The notes under the pieces: generated by a model
Seen by the model: only the letters and a program-made list of their open reading frames with translations
Databases searched by the model: none
Told to the model about the DNA's origin: nothing
Part shown: positions 7,113-15,952 of the stretch, one piece after another
How positions within the stretch are numbered: position 1 is the first letter of the stretch
How the letters are laid out: each line of letters opens with the position of its first letter
Program-made: the position numbers and the translations under genes
Assembly (NCBI GenBank): GCA_035632315.1
Contig: DASQGZ010000014.1
Location: 1-48,589, forward strand
Origin: JAFDZW01 sp035632315
Lineage (GTDB): Bacteria > Bacteroidota > Ignavibacteria > Palsa-1295
Length of the DNA: 48,589 nucleotides
Direction of reading: 5' to 3'

Positions 7113-8903
7113 ATGATAAATTCAAAAGCGATTCTCATCTCAGCGATCGTCGCTATCGGTGTAAGTATATTTTTCCAAATAGCTTATGCACAAACGGCCG
7201 ACCAAGCACCTTGCTTTGGTAATCCTCTGTGGCTTGCTTCGCATAGTGAAGTGTATCATCGTGTGATGCAATTGCGGTCACTGAAACAAAAACATTTTCC
7301 TGAGCAGCCTGTGCAATCTGCTTCTACTCAGTCCTTTGTTGAAGGAGATGTTTCGAATAATGATGCTACACAGAATGAAACAACTCTTGCAATCAGCCAG
7401 TCGGATCCGAAGACTATCGTCATTGGCGCCAATGACGACAGTATGCTTGTGCTCGGAATGCCGGCATATACTTCGTTCGACGGCGGATCAACATGGCAAA
7501 CGATTCGTGTTCCCGCGGACATACCAAGCGGAGCAAAGTCATTTGGCGATCCGATCATCGTAGCGGATGCACATGGCGGATTCTATTATTCGTTTCTTGT
7601 TTTTGACACGTCGCGTCTTTTTGCTATTACGAATATTTCCGATGTTATGGTTGCGCATTCCGATGACGGGCACCAGTGGTCGTTGTGCCGCTCCGTTCTT
7701 GGCAAAATGAAATTAGATTCCGGATTCGAGGATAAAGAGATCATCGCGATCGATAACGATCCGAACAGCAAATTTTTTGGCAGAGTATATGTAGAATGGA
7801 ATCACCTCGTAAATCAGTCCATTGATAGTGCAACCCGTACGGTCACCATATCCGGTGTGTATCCGTGGTTCTCGTGGAGCGACGATGGCGGAAAAACATG
7901 GTCGAATCCTCATATTGCCGATACATTGCTTAGTTTTTTCCCCGTTATCAGGGTCGGAAAAAACGGCGTCCTGTTTCTTGGAGGTTCTGATGCTTATAAT
8001 CGGTTTTCGCTTCTGGTTTCACATAATGGCGGTGATACATTCGCGCGGTATCCGATCAGCGACTATCAAGAGTATCCTCTGCAAAGTAACAGAGGGTTTG
8101 GTTTGAAGGGAGACACCGGATTCAGGGCAATGGCGTATATGTCGTTCGATGTCGATCAAAAAGACAACACGCTTCATGTTGTCTATGGAACGTGGGATAA
8201 TAGTTTGCAATCAGCTGCCTTATATTATACTCGATCGCAGACCGAAGGAGTAAGTTGGAGCACTCCGGATAGGATCTCGACGGCCGGCCGCGAATATCTC
8301 GATCATTTCTTTCCGTGGGTTTGTACTGACCCGGTAAATGGAGCAACGTATGCGTCGTTTTATAGCTCGGAGAGCGATTCAAAAAATTTAGATGTAGAAC
8401 TTGCAACAGCAACGCTGCCGCAAACGACTACTGTGCGAGCAGTGAGCACGCTCTTCGACCCTCTTTCGATCGTCGATTATTTCGGAGATCATTTTATCGG
8501 CGATTATATCGGGAGCGATGCATGTAACGGAACGTATGCCGTTGCCTGGACTGAGAATCGCCCGGGCCGTCAAGATGCCGATATTTTTGCGTATGTTTCT
8601 TCAGGAGGCTCCTCTGCAGTCCATCAGGTGAACGCGCCGGGATATTCTATCGGGAATCCGTATCCCAATCCAGTGGCAACCAACACTGCCGATCTTGAGA
8701 TCTTCTCAAAAGAAGATGCATTCGCCTCGGTGCAGTTAGCAGACCCAAGCGGTCGGATCGTATTACGAAGCACTGTGCAAATTCATGGTGGAGAGATGGG
8801 AAAAATATCAGTCGATTCTCAACATCTACCGAATGGAGTGTATCATATCGTCGTTTCAATTTCGGGACAACTGGTCGAAAAAAATCTTGTTGTGCTTCAT
8901 TAG
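7113..8903 (+). CDS. Secreted BNR/sialidase-fold protein with type IX sorting domain
   Basis: A 596-residue secreted protein with a signal peptide (hydrophobic segment at about 7-25, then YAQT). Several Asp-box repeats (S-x-D-x-G-x-x-W) such as SFDGGSTWQT, SDDGHQWSL and WSDDGGKTWSN indicate a six-bladed beta-propeller of the sialidase/BNR type. The last 80 residues (from YPNPVATN to the end, with LPNGVYHIVV) form a Por/type IX secretion sorting domain, so it is exported and anchored or released at the surface. The Asp-boxes alone do not prove sialidase activity, and I could not identify an Arg triad. A Gly-rich linker (SSGGSSA) separates the two parts. The GNAT gene starts 3 bp downstream. 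Confidence 0.85.
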   Translation: MINSKAILISAIVAIGVSIFFQIAYAQTADQAPCFGNPLWLASHSEVYHRVMQLRSLKQKHFPEQPVQSASTQSFVEGDVSNNDATQNETTLAISQSDPKTIVIGANDDSMLVLGMPAYTSFDGGSTWQTIRVPADIPSGAKSFGDPIIVADAHGGFYYSFLVFDTSRLFAITNISDVMVAHSDDGHQWSLCRSVLGKMKLDSGFEDKEIIAIDNDPNSKFFGRVYVEWNHLVNQSIDSATRTVTISGVYPWFSWSDDGGKTWSNPHIADTLLSFFPVIRVGKNGVLFLGGSDAYNRFSLLVSHNGGDTFARYPISDYQEYPLQSNRGFGLKGDTGFRAMAYMSFDVDQKDNTLHVVYGTWDNSLQSAALYYTRSQTEGVSWSTPDRISTAGREYLDHFFPWVCTDPVNGATYASFYSSESDSKNLDVELATATLPQTTTVRAVSTLFDPLSIVDYFGDHFIGDYIGSDACNGTYAVAWTENRPGRQDADIFAYVSSGGSSAVHQVNAPGYSIGNPYPNPVATNTADLEIFSKEDAFASVQLADPSGRIVLRSTVQIHGGEMGKISVDSQHLPNGVYHIVVSISGQLVEKNLVVLH

Positions 8904-8905
8904 TT

Positions 8906-9448
8906 ATGCAAATCTTCGCCGAAACAGATCGTCTCATTCTTCGCGAAATACTTCCAACCGATGACGAAGGAATGTTCGAGCTGGATTCCGACCCCGATGT
9001 GCATACGTACATCGGTCGGATGGTGAAAAGTATTGATGAAAGCCACGCAATGATCGAATCCATCCGCAAGCAGTATGCCGACTTTGGCATCGGGCGCTGG
9101 GCTATGATCGAAAAGTTAAGCGGAGAGTTCATGGGCTGGACGGGGCTGAAATACTGCACAGATATGCGCAATGATCACATCAATTACTACGACGTCGGCT
9201 ACCGGCTCATCAAACGATATTGGGGGAAAGGCTTTGCAACGGAATCTGCGATCGCATCGCTCGAATATGGATTCGGAAAAATGGATCTTCCGATCATTAA
9301 TGCAACCGCAGATATGAATAATCTTGCATCACGCCGCGTACTTGAAAAATGTGGATTAAAACATATTGAAACCTATGACGACGACGGCTACGCTTGCGCG
9401 TGGTTGGAAATTACAAAACAAGAGTGGCTCGAGCGTGTATCACACTGA
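8906..9448 (+). CDS. GNAT family N-acetyltransferase (RimJ/RimL-like)
   Basis: A 180-residue acetyltransferase. It begins with the family pattern ETDRLILREILPTDDEGMFEL and contains the acetyl-CoA-binding segment (VGYRLIKRYWGKGFATES) and the late MNNLASRRVLEKCGLK motif typical of the RimJ/RimL/Acetyltransf_3 group. Members acetylate ribosomal protein N termini, amino acids or small molecules; the substrate cannot be told from sequence. It starts 3 bp after the secreted BNR protein and is probably transcribed with it, though their functions look unrelated. Confidence 0.92.
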   Translation: MQIFAETDRLILREILPTDDEGMFELDSDPDVHTYIGRMVKSIDESHAMIESIRKQYADFGIGRWAMIEKLSGEFMGWTGLKYCTDMRNDHINYYDVGYRLIKRYWGKGFATESAIASLEYGFGKMDLPIINATADMNNLASRRVLEKCGLKHIETYDDDGYACAWLEITKQEWLERVSH

Positions 9449-9461
9449 GTAAAGAGTACAT

Positions 9462-9719
9462 TCAAATATGTTTCTTGGTATATTCCGCGCCGATCATTTG
9501 AACTGTGCGAAGTTCGTTAATGATCGTTTGCGTGTTATGTTTACTCTCATCGAAACTTAGTTTAATGCGAATCCACGGAAAGTGTTCGACGACCTCGAGT
9601 TTCGCTGACGCATCAAGCTGCAGTTTTTTGCGAATCTTCATTTGTGAGATTCGCGCGCTGTCGGAGAAACGGTCGGTAATAAGAATTGTTTTCACTAATG
9701 AGAATAGTTTTATTTCCAT
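9462..9719 (-). CDS. Small hypothetical protein overlapping a DinB-like gene
   Basis: An 85-residue protein of unknown function, starting at the ATG at 9719 (MEIKLFSLVKTILITDRFSD). This start overlaps the stop of the upstream DinB-like gene by 10 bases (ATGGAAATAA), typical of translational coupling. A longer in-frame start at 9734 would overlap more. The protein has alternating hydrophobic residues and charged stretches, with no signal peptide, membrane helix or motif that I recognise. Its position as the last gene of the leftward GH30-DinB cassette is the main support for it being real. Confidence 0.6.
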   Translation of the reverse strand: MEIKLFSLVKTILITDRFSDSARISQMKIRKKLQLDASAKLEVVEHFPWIRIKLSFDESKHNTQTIINELRTVQMIGAEYTKKHI

Positions 9720-10216
9720 CCCGACCCAAACCATGGAAGCTTCAGGGAGAGATTATGTTCATCGGATACTTTTCGCAAATATGTGCTGAGCTGTCCGACG
9801 TGATGCTGAAAATGCCGGATATTGTAGATATGTAACTCGGCACGAGGCTCTTTCCTCCAGGAAAAACCTGATTCTCCTTGAAGCGATTCTTGCGTTTCGC
9901 TTGCAAGAGACTCAAGAATTTTCCCGTGACAGCGTTCAACGACGACGAGCGTGTCATCTTTGCTTAAACCGGGGCTTACCTGATCTTCGCGTTCATCCCC
10001 GCCTTTTTGATAGAGATCGTGAAACACAAACGTATCGTAATTTGACGAGAGATACAGGTCGAGACAGAACAGTGCATGATAAGTAATTTGCCGGAATGTG
10101 TCGGCGCCGACCTTGCCTTCCCAATGTTCGGGCGGACACGCTTCGATGCGCTGCTTCATCATTGCAAGCGATGCTTCGTATTGTCCGAGTAAGATCTGTT
10201 TAAAATATTCGGTCAC
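9710..10216 (-). CDS. DinB-superfamily protein
   Basis: A 168-residue four-helix-bundle protein of the DinB/YfiT superfamily. It has a His triad suited to a metal ion: His47 (ITYHALF) plus His135 and His139 in RHFQHHVGQL. Superfamily members include thiol-dependent transferases (bacillithiol or mycothiol S-transferases) and many uncharacterised metalloproteins. The start codon is GTG and overlaps the TGA of the upstream glycoside hydrolase by four bases (GTGA), so translation is coupled to a secreted enzyme gene, which is an odd partner. A second, distinct DinB-like gene lies at 20557-21033. Confidence 0.82.
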   Translation of the reverse strand: MTEYFKQILLGQYEASLAMMKQRIEACPPEHWEGKVGADTFRQITYHALFCLDLYLSSNYDTFVFHDLYQKGGDEREDQVSPGLSKDDTLVVVERCHGKILESLASETQESLQGESGFSWRKEPRAELHIYNIRHFQHHVGQLSTYLRKVSDEHNLSLKLPWFGSGWK

Positions 10217-13059
10217 GGACGCTGCTTTATTATTATTTTTCTGATCGCAGTTCCATTTGACAAAATGGCGATAGGGTATATCCCTTCCGGAAGTTCGCGA
10301 AGAGATAATACAACGTTCGCAGATTCGCTGCCCGCTATTTCCTTATCGATCATCACCTGTCCCAATAAATTGACGACAGTGATATGCGAAATTTTTTCTT
10401 CATCGTTTGTGGAGTAGAGCATTACGTCATCGGTCGTTGGGTTCGGGAAGATGATGATATCCTCTACCTGTGACCGTGCTGGTGCAACCCCGCCCTGAAC
10501 TATTGCTTTACCAATTCCTTCGAGGAAGATTGAACCGATACTGTCATCGCTGAGAGTAACACGAAACGATCCGGTGTGCACACCGATCGTGCGTGGGGTA
10601 AATATGATGGAGACAGTAAGCGAGTCACCGGATTGCAATGTGAGAGGAACAGGTTTTGATAACGAATCAGCGAACGAGACAGTAATATTTACTGCACTGA
10701 TCGTAATCGGTCCGTTGCCGATATTGTGCAAAGTTGCCGTCAGTTTCGAAATTTTACCTGTATCGATAGAGCCAAAATCTAGCGTATCCGGAGTAACTGC
10801 GAGGACACCTTTGCCCGTGCCGGGATTAACGACGATCCGGAAATCTTTTGTTGTCATGTGCAGGTCGTCGAATGCTCGCAATGTAAATATATATGTGCCG
10901 GGTACGCTAAGCCCGCTGACTGTTGAGTTTGGTAATCCTTGATGATCGAACGAAGGCTTCGCACCTGTAGGTACGGACTTTATCGCCCACCAATGGCGCA
11001 AGAGCTGTCCTTGCGGATCGCTTGTCGAGGCTGATAATTTCGAAGAACTTTGCGGCAGCGTTACTGTATCTTGGGCAGCAGTGATCGAGTTTATCACCGG
11101 TCCGGAGCTTGCAGGATGAACCGTGCAAATGATGCGGTCTATAAGATCGGGATGACCGGGATTCGTCACATTGCATTGAAACACATAATCTCCCGGTACG
11201 CTCATGTTCGATACTGGCCTGCGGATGCTGATAAAATAGTATTTCGTCGTGTCGTCGAACGTAGCATTTGCGCCCGGCGGCTGGCTGACAAGTGTCCATT
11301 TGCCGCGTCCGCTAAAATCGGAATTCGCGAGATCGCTGATACCGACCTGTAGAGTTGCAGACGATGTGGGCAGTTCGACATTTGCATGTGTCGTATCCTC
11401 GGGGTTCGCAAATACAAGACCGTACGGTGCGGAAAAACGAAATCCGGATTGCCATAGCCATGGCGGAGGGTTCGTGCTATATACTTCAAGATACAACTTG
11501 CGATTGGATACGTTCGTCCCATCGGATACACTGATCGTGAAGATGTACAAGCCCGGCAACGTGAGTCCATTCACTGTCGTGGTGAGTGCTGTCGGCGATG
11601 TAAACGTTGCATTCGCTCCTACCGGCTGACGGAGGACAGACCATTGATACGTCATCGGATCGCCTTCAGCGTCGGACGCCGTTGCCGTGAGCGATGCGCT
11701 TGTCGTAGGCGCGACGACGTAACCCGGGTTTATCGTCCATGTTTGGATCGTCGGCGCATGGTTAGGACCGACGTATGGATAGAGCGTCGCTGTTTGCCCG
11801 CTGCCGCCGATCGTAAACGAGATCGTACCATCGGTTCCAACGGTCTTAATGCCATTTTCTTGAAATGCACTTGCGCCGTTCGGTGATTGCGAAAGTCCGT
11901 ACTTGCCGGGCCGCAAGCCACTAATCGTGACGGTCTGTTGTGCGCGATGATTGATCACAATGGTTGTGATGCCGTTCTTTCCTTTGAACGCAAGTACTTG
12001 AACCATCGAGTCATTCGCCGCAGCGCCGATGCGCACATCGCCTGGTTGGACGTAGTGCATTACTTGCCGCAGCCTGAAGTATGTGCTCGACGGAGTCCAG
12101 TTCGTGCCGCCGGGTGTGTTCTTCATCGTGTTTGGTCCGCTGAAGCCGACCTCCCAGTACGTGCAATTGCCTTGCACGAGATCGCTGAATATGTCTTCGA
12201 CCGTAGGATTCGCCATTTCCGTTTGTCCCGTGGAGATCATGTGCTCTCCGGCAGAATCAGCAAGATATCCGCGATACGGATCGTCAGTACCATAGCGGTG
12301 ATATGAAAGACGACCGACATACGACCACCACTGGGGATCGCGATGCACACTGGTGTCATACATCCAACTCGTGTGAGGATCAACACCTTCTGCCCATTGC
12401 ACCTTTGTTGTCAGCCCGTGAGAATCCAGCCTCGGACCAAGCGCATCAATATCATCTGAGAGTACTTGGGTGTTCCACGAGCTGCCGAACTGAGGCTCGT
12501 TCTGAATGACAGCGTAATTGATGTCGATACCGAACTGCTTCCACCAAAGTGCGTCTGCCCAAATTTGCAATGCACGTTCGCCTGGATGACTCATCACCCA
12601 TGGTTTGAACATTGTCGCGAACGTCGGGTAGGTTGGGCTTGAATAGAACGAAGTCTTGTGTCCCTCGGCTTCGACGAGCTGCTTGAAATAGGTTGCATAC
12701 TTCACTACCTGAGTGTCAATCGATGGCACCCAAAATTTCGTCCAATCGAGTGAGTCGCAGTTGCCTGCGAAATCGATCCCGGTGCCGTCGATGCGCGGGC
12801 CGACCTCCCACATGCGCGAACCGGTAAGACCGAGATCATGTACGATGTAGTCAAGATACTGATAATTGAGCGAGTCCGCAACTTGCTGTCCCTCGGTTTG
12901 AGCAAGCATATAGTTAAGGTTGCTGAATACGCCGCCGCCATGTCCCCAGCCTTCGATTTTCTGGAATGTTATGGTTGTATCTATTGTGATCTCGACTTGC
13001 GCGTTTGCATGTTGGCAGGCTAATACAATAATAAATAGTATTAGACTTCTGGCTTTCAT
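10213..13059 (-). CDS. Secreted GH30-like glycoside hydrolase with Ig-like domains and type IX sorting domain
   Basis: A 948-residue secreted enzyme with a signal peptide ending near AcQHANA (residue 20). The N-terminal catalytic part (about 22-430) opens with FQKIEGWGHGGGVFSN, the GH30-type entry. It carries a likely acid/base Glu188 in IQNEPQ and nucleophile Glu281 in TGQTEMA. Three PKD/cadherin-like Ig domains follow (about 430-750, each with an SDxEGDPM- or TYIF-type pattern). Next is an ASH/choice-of-anchor-D-like domain (about 755-850, LDFGSIDTGKISKLTATLHNIGNGPI), and finally a type IX sorting domain (about 870-948). The substrate may be a beta-1,6-linked or xylan-like glycan, but this is a family-level guess. 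A TATATTTA box lies at 13077-13084. Confidence 0.85.
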   Translation of the reverse strand: MKARSLILFIIVLACQHANAQVEITIDTTITFQKIEGWGHGGGVFSNLNYMLAQTEGQQVADSLNYQYLDYIVHDLGLTGSRMWEVGPRIDGTGIDFAGNCDSLDWTKFWVPSIDTQVVKYATYFKQLVEAEGHKTSFYSSPTYPTFATMFKPWVMSHPGERALQIWADALWWKQFGIDINYAVIQNEPQFGSSWNTQVLSDDIDALGPRLDSHGLTTKVQWAEGVDPHTSWMYDTSVHRDPQWWSYVGRLSYHRYGTDDPYRGYLADSAGEHMISTGQTEMANPTVEDIFSDLVQGNCTYWEVGFSGPNTMKNTPGGTNWTPSSTYFRLRQVMHYVQPGDVRIGAAANDSMVQVLAFKGKNGITTIVINHRAQQTVTISGLRPGKYGLSQSPNGASAFQENGIKTVGTDGTISFTIGGSGQTATLYPYVGPNHAPTIQTWTINPGYVVAPTTSASLTATASDAEGDPMTYQWSVLRQPVGANATFTSPTALTTTVNGLTLPGLYIFTISVSDGTNVSNRKLYLEVYSTNPPPWLWQSGFRFSAPYGLVFANPEDTTHANVELPTSSATLQVGISDLANSDFSGRGKWTLVSQPPGANATFDDTTKYYFISIRRPVSNMSVPGDYVFQCNVTNPGHPDLIDRIICTVHPASSGPVINSITAAQDTVTLPQSSSKLSASTSDPQGQLLRHWWAIKSVPTGAKPSFDHQGLPNSTVSGLSVPGTYIFTLRAFDDLHMTTKDFRIVVNPGTGKGVLAVTPDTLDFGSIDTGKISKLTATLHNIGNGPITISAVNITVSFADSLSKPVPLTLQSGDSLTVSIIFTPRTIGVHTGSFRVTLSDDSIGSIFLEGIGKAIVQGGVAPARSQVEDIIIFPNPTTDDVMLYSTNDEEKISHITVVNLLGQVMIDKEIAGSESANVVLSLRELPEGIYPIAILSNGTAIRKIIIKQRP

Positions 13060-13076
13060 TTTTGTAACGATTTTAA

Positions 13077-13084
13077 TAAATATA
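13077..13084 (-). promoter_or_regulatory. Bacteroidetes-like -7 box before the GH30-like gene
   Basis: The minus strand reads CGTATATTTATT, one base from the TAnnTTTG consensus. It sits about 18 bp before the ATG at 13059, implying a leader of only about 13 nt. The same wording (CGTATATTT) recurs at 13895, 20400 and 24126. Confidence 0.5.
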
Positions 13085-13172
13085 CGATGAATAAGCGCAA
13101 CAGGAATGAGTTTAGAATGGTTGAAGAGCTTTCGATGAACTACTCTATTTCATCACCAACGTTATTTTTTCA

Positions 13173-13832
13173 ATGAGGCTTTCGGTCATTATCACCGGTG
13201 CATCCGGTATGGTCGGCGAGGGCGTGCTGCACGAGTGCTTGCAGCATCCTGATGTCGAGCATGTGCTTGTCGTCGGACGTCGTGCGTGCGGGACGACCCA
13301 TCCGAAACTGAAAGAATTGCTCGTGAGCGATCTCTTTGATCTTACATCTATCGAATCGGAGTTATCCGGATTCGACGCCTGCTATTTTTGCCTCGGCGTT
13401 TCGTCGATCGGTATGAAAGAGGATGCATATCGGCATATTACATACGATCTGACGATGAACTTTGCGAAGACACTTGTGAGGTTGAATCAGAATATGACCT
13501 TTTGTTATATTTCGGGAGCGAAAACAGATTCAAGCGAGAAGGGCAGGTCGATGTGGGCACGCGTGAAAGGCAAGACCGAAAACGATCTATTAAAATTGCC
13601 ATTTAAAGCGGCATATAATTTTCGTCCCGGTTATATTCATCCGACCCCCGGACTGAAGAACACACTTTCATCTTATAAATATATCACGTGGCTCTATCCG
13701 GCGTTGCGAGCGATTTTTCCGTCGAGCGCCTGTTCGCTCAGAGAAATCGGACTTGCGATGATCGGCGTGACCGAGCGTGGATATCCGAAACATATTCTGG
13801 AAGTGAAGGATATTGTCGAGGCAGCCGGGTAG
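13173..13832 (+). CDS. Atypical short-chain dehydrogenase / NAD(P)-binding epimerase-like protein
   Basis: A 219-residue Rossmann protein. It starts MRLSVIITGASGMVGEGVL, with the glycine-rich NAD(P) motif GASGMVG at about 8-14, and shows the LVVGRR segment after strand two. The region FCYISGAKTD replaces the usual catalytic YxxxK strand context, as in HIM1/YbjT-like atypical SDRs and NAD(P)-binding nucleoside-diphosphate-sugar epimerase relatives. The substrate is unknown. It is transcribed away from the GH30-like gene from a 113-bp intergenic region. A short inverted repeat and a -7-like box follow before the next gene. Confidence 0.82.
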   Translation: MRLSVIITGASGMVGEGVLHECLQHPDVEHVLVVGRRACGTTHPKLKELLVSDLFDLTSIESELSGFDACYFCLGVSSIGMKEDAYRHITYDLTMNFAKTLVRLNQNMTFCYISGAKTDSSEKGRSMWARVKGKTENDLLKLPFKAAYNFRPGYIHPTPGLKNTLSSYKYITWLYPALRAIFPSSACSLREIGLAMIGVTERGYPKHILEVKDIVEAAG

Positions 13833-13872
13833 GCGGATAGTATCTAATACGTCAATCCGTCTATCCGTCCAT
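13832..13872. repeat. Imperfect palindrome between SDR and PuuD-like genes
   Basis: GGCGGATAG and CTATCCGTCC are imperfect complements separated by about 20 bases, followed by CATACGCCCAG. The ...CGTC...CTATCCGTCCATACGCC wording resembles the GTATAGAC/CATACGCC arms of the larger inverted repeat before the PBP4 gene (40781-40862). It may belong to the same loose repeat family. Confidence 0.45.
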
Positions 13873-13894
13873 ACGCCCAGCTCCAAACTCGCCG

Positions 13895-13902
13895 TATATT
13901 TG
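13895..13902 (+). promoter_or_regulatory. Bacteroidetes-type -7 box before the PuuD-like gene
   Basis: CGTATATTTGTAATA contains a perfect TAnnTTTG box (TATATTTG). It lies about 43 bp before the ATG at 13946, which is preceded by a strong GGAGGG ribosome-binding site. I see no clear -33 TTTG partner. Confidence 0.6.
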
Positions 13903-13945
13903 TAATAGTAGTTAAACATTTTCATCTATACAATCGGAGGGTATC

Positions 13946-14713
13946 ATGGGATTTGTCGATTATCTTTCTTTATTTGCGCGCTGGATGCACATTCTTGCCG
14001 GTATTATGTGGATCGGCTTGTTGTGGTTTTTTAACTTCGTCAACGGACCGTTCACCGGCGCCCTTGATGGCGACACCAAGAAGAAGGTGATCCCCGAACT
14101 TGCGCCGCGAGCGTTGTATTTCTTCCGATGGGGAGCGGCATGGACCTGGATCTGGGGTATTATCCTGCTCGGACTTGTCTTCGAGACGGGGCATATCTAT
14201 CTCAGCAATCCGCAGACGGTCTCTTTCGGCAGCGGATTACTATTATGGTCGTTCTTGCTCGCGCCATTCATTTATGATTTCCTCGCGAAGAGCGCACTCG
14301 CAAAAAATCCGAAAGTATTTGCGATCATTTGTGCCGTGCTGACGGTCGTGATCATCTGGCTGCTTGAATCCTGTTCAGGCTTCGGATATCGCGGATCGCT
14401 TATCTATATCGGCGCAATGTTCGGTACAATGATGGCGTATAATGTCTGGTTCAGAATTTGGCCGAATCAGAAATTGATCATTACCGGCGTAAAGACCGGA
14501 AATCCTGCTGATGCGTCAGTAGTTGCGCTTGCAGGAAGCCGCTCGAAGCATAACACATATATGTCTGTCCCGCTCGTGTGGGCAATGATCAATGTGCACT
14601 CTGCCGCGATGGCAAGTTCGGTGGATTGGCTTACATTTGGTATTGTTATCTTCATCGGTTGGATGGCAGCAAATGGAATTTACAAGCGCGCCGCAAAAGT
14701 AAAAGGGTTCTAA
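13946..14713 (+). CDS. PuuD-like (urate oxidase N-terminal domain) membrane protein, short form
   Basis: A 255-residue protein with about seven membrane helices. The start RWMHILAGIMWIGLLWFFNFVNGPF and the later WAMINVHSAAM carry conserved His residues of the urate oxidase N-terminal family (PuuD). PuuD oxidises urate and in proteobacteria has a C-terminal cytochrome c domain. Here the protein stops after the membrane part and no CxxCH is present, so it may use a separate electron acceptor or do something else. No purine catabolism genes are adjacent. The start is supported by GGAGGG. A TATATTTG box lies upstream and a strong terminator follows, so it appears monocistronic. Confidence 0.82.
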   Translation: MGFVDYLSLFARWMHILAGIMWIGLLWFFNFVNGPFTGALDGDTKKKVIPELAPRALYFFRWGAAWTWIWGIILLGLVFETGHIYLSNPQTVSFGSGLLLWSFLLAPFIYDFLAKSALAKNPKVFAIICAVLTVVIIWLLESCSGFGYRGSLIYIGAMFGTMMAYNVWFRIWPNQKLIITGVKTGNPADASVVALAGSRSKHNTYMSVPLVWAMINVHSAAMASSVDWLTFGIVIFIGWMAANGIYKRAAKVKGF

Positions 14714-14740
14714 CGAGTCAGGTTTTTCACTTGATTTACT

Positions 14741-14773
14741 AAAGGACGGACAGGAATGTCTGTCCTTTTTTTA
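14741..14773 (+). terminator. Rho-independent terminator after the PuuD-like gene
   Basis: A 12-bp stem with one G:T pair, AAAGGACGGACA (14741-14752) and TGTCTGTCCTTT (14757-14768), has a GGAA loop and continues into TTTTATC. It ends the transcript 28 bp after the stop codon. Confidence 0.92.
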
Positions 14774-15035
14774 TCAAAGAACTTATTACATTCCGCGCAA
14801 GTTAGAACCCTCATAGCGCCTACCGCATTGCGGACAACTGTACAACGCGATACATTCCTTTGGCCATTGAACGACTGAGGTAATGTACCGATTCTAGGAC
14901 TTCGAGATGGAGCCGATACAGTAAGCCCAAAACGGTAGGCGCATATTTTTTTGCCCGCCAAATATCAGAAATCGGCGCAACTTTGACCGCGGGTTCGGGT
15001 TTTCATTCGTATAGAGGTTGTTGCACATAGGACTT
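14774..15035. other. Intergenic region without recognised gene
   Basis: About 260 bp between the terminator and the first lipoprotein gene. No conserved coding frame, tRNA or clear promoter box is visible. A minus-strand open frame spans it but would also translate the terminator stem and was rejected. ATAGGACTT just before 15036 is a plausible weak ribosome-binding region for the lipoprotein. Confidence 0.5.
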
Positions 15036-15830
15036 ATGCGAACACGAACGATCGTACTTCTTTTTCTTACTGCATTTATTGCGGGTTGCCGCAGTACGAC
15101 GGTGGAAACGAATAATGGTCCGGCCGGTGTGCTGACGGGGAAAGTAAATTTAGTTGATCGCAATCGCCTTCAACTATCGGATCGCAGCGGGGTGCTGGTA
15201 CAATGCGTTGGCACTTCTGACTCGACGCTTAGCGACAGTTTTGGAAATTGGACGCTGCATAATATGTATCATCAAACATATCAGATCAAATTTTCGAAAC
15301 AAGGATACACTTCGTGGACTGACCCTTCATATACGTTTACCGGCACTGACACGGCTAAATATTATCATTCAAACGTGACACTGGTGGCGGAAAACCCGAT
15401 GTACACAATAATACTCGACGAGCTATCGATGCCGAAAGGTTATTATGATGCGGCGCATAGATTATATGTCAGCGCAGACGGAGAGGTCGTTGCACATACG
15501 TCCGATGCAATTGTGTCCGGGCTGTTGGAGTGCTCTTGCTATTTCGGTCATTCGCCGAGTATCGTCCGCGAAAATACTACATCGTATCAATATTCGACTT
15601 TTATAGAAGGAACGGCAAACATCACGAGTGATTCTGTTACGTTACTTTCGGGCAGAGTCTCATCGCAAGACCCCAACAAATTTTTTACTGCATTCAAACC
15701 AGGCGATACGATGTATGTTCGCGCGTACCCGTACTTGTTGCAGGATAAATTCGATCCGGTCACAGGAAATTACTATAGTGATTCGGTAAAAACGCAAGGC
15801 TCGAATGTTCTTTGGGGAGTGATGCAATAA
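15036..15830 (+). CDS. Lipoprotein with carboxypeptidase-like regulatory domain (copy 1)
   Basis: A 264-residue lipoprotein from the ATG at 15036 (MRTRTIVLLFLTAFIAGC, lipobox FIAGC, lipidated Cys18). An in-frame ATG at 15018 would weaken the signal peptide. Residues at about 30-110 form a CarboxypepD_reg-like beta-sandwich (SGVLVQCVGTSDSTLSDSFGNW, then TYQIKFSKQGYTSWTDP). The rest has no recognised domain. The C terminus (YYSDSVKTQGSNVLWGV) closely matches the next gene, marking a tandem duplication. It is probably anchored in the outer membrane. The function is unknown. Confidence 0.82.
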   Translation: MRTRTIVLLFLTAFIAGCRSTTVETNNGPAGVLTGKVNLVDRNRLQLSDRSGVLVQCVGTSDSTLSDSFGNWTLHNMYHQTYQIKFSKQGYTSWTDPSYTFTGTDTAKYYHSNVTLVAENPMYTIILDELSMPKGYYDAAHRLYVSADGEVVAHTSDAIVSGLLECSCYFGHSPSIVRENTTSYQYSTFIEGTANITSDSVTLLSGRVSSQDPNKFFTAFKPGDTMYVRAYPYLLQDKFDPVTGNYYSDSVKTQGSNVLWGVMQ

Positions 15831-15952
15831 TGCCGATTGTTTTATTCAAGGCGCAAAACACGCGGAAATTGTATTTTTTTGTCTTTTTTCTGTAACAATT
15901 TGTCTTCTCGGGTGTCTTTATAGTATCATTATCCGCGCCGTTGCGAATATCT

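Noticed and set aside
14710..14961. An 83-codon minus-strand open frame with a CAEC motif
   Set aside because: It would translate through the perfect terminator of the PuuD-like gene, has no plausible start context and resembles no family.
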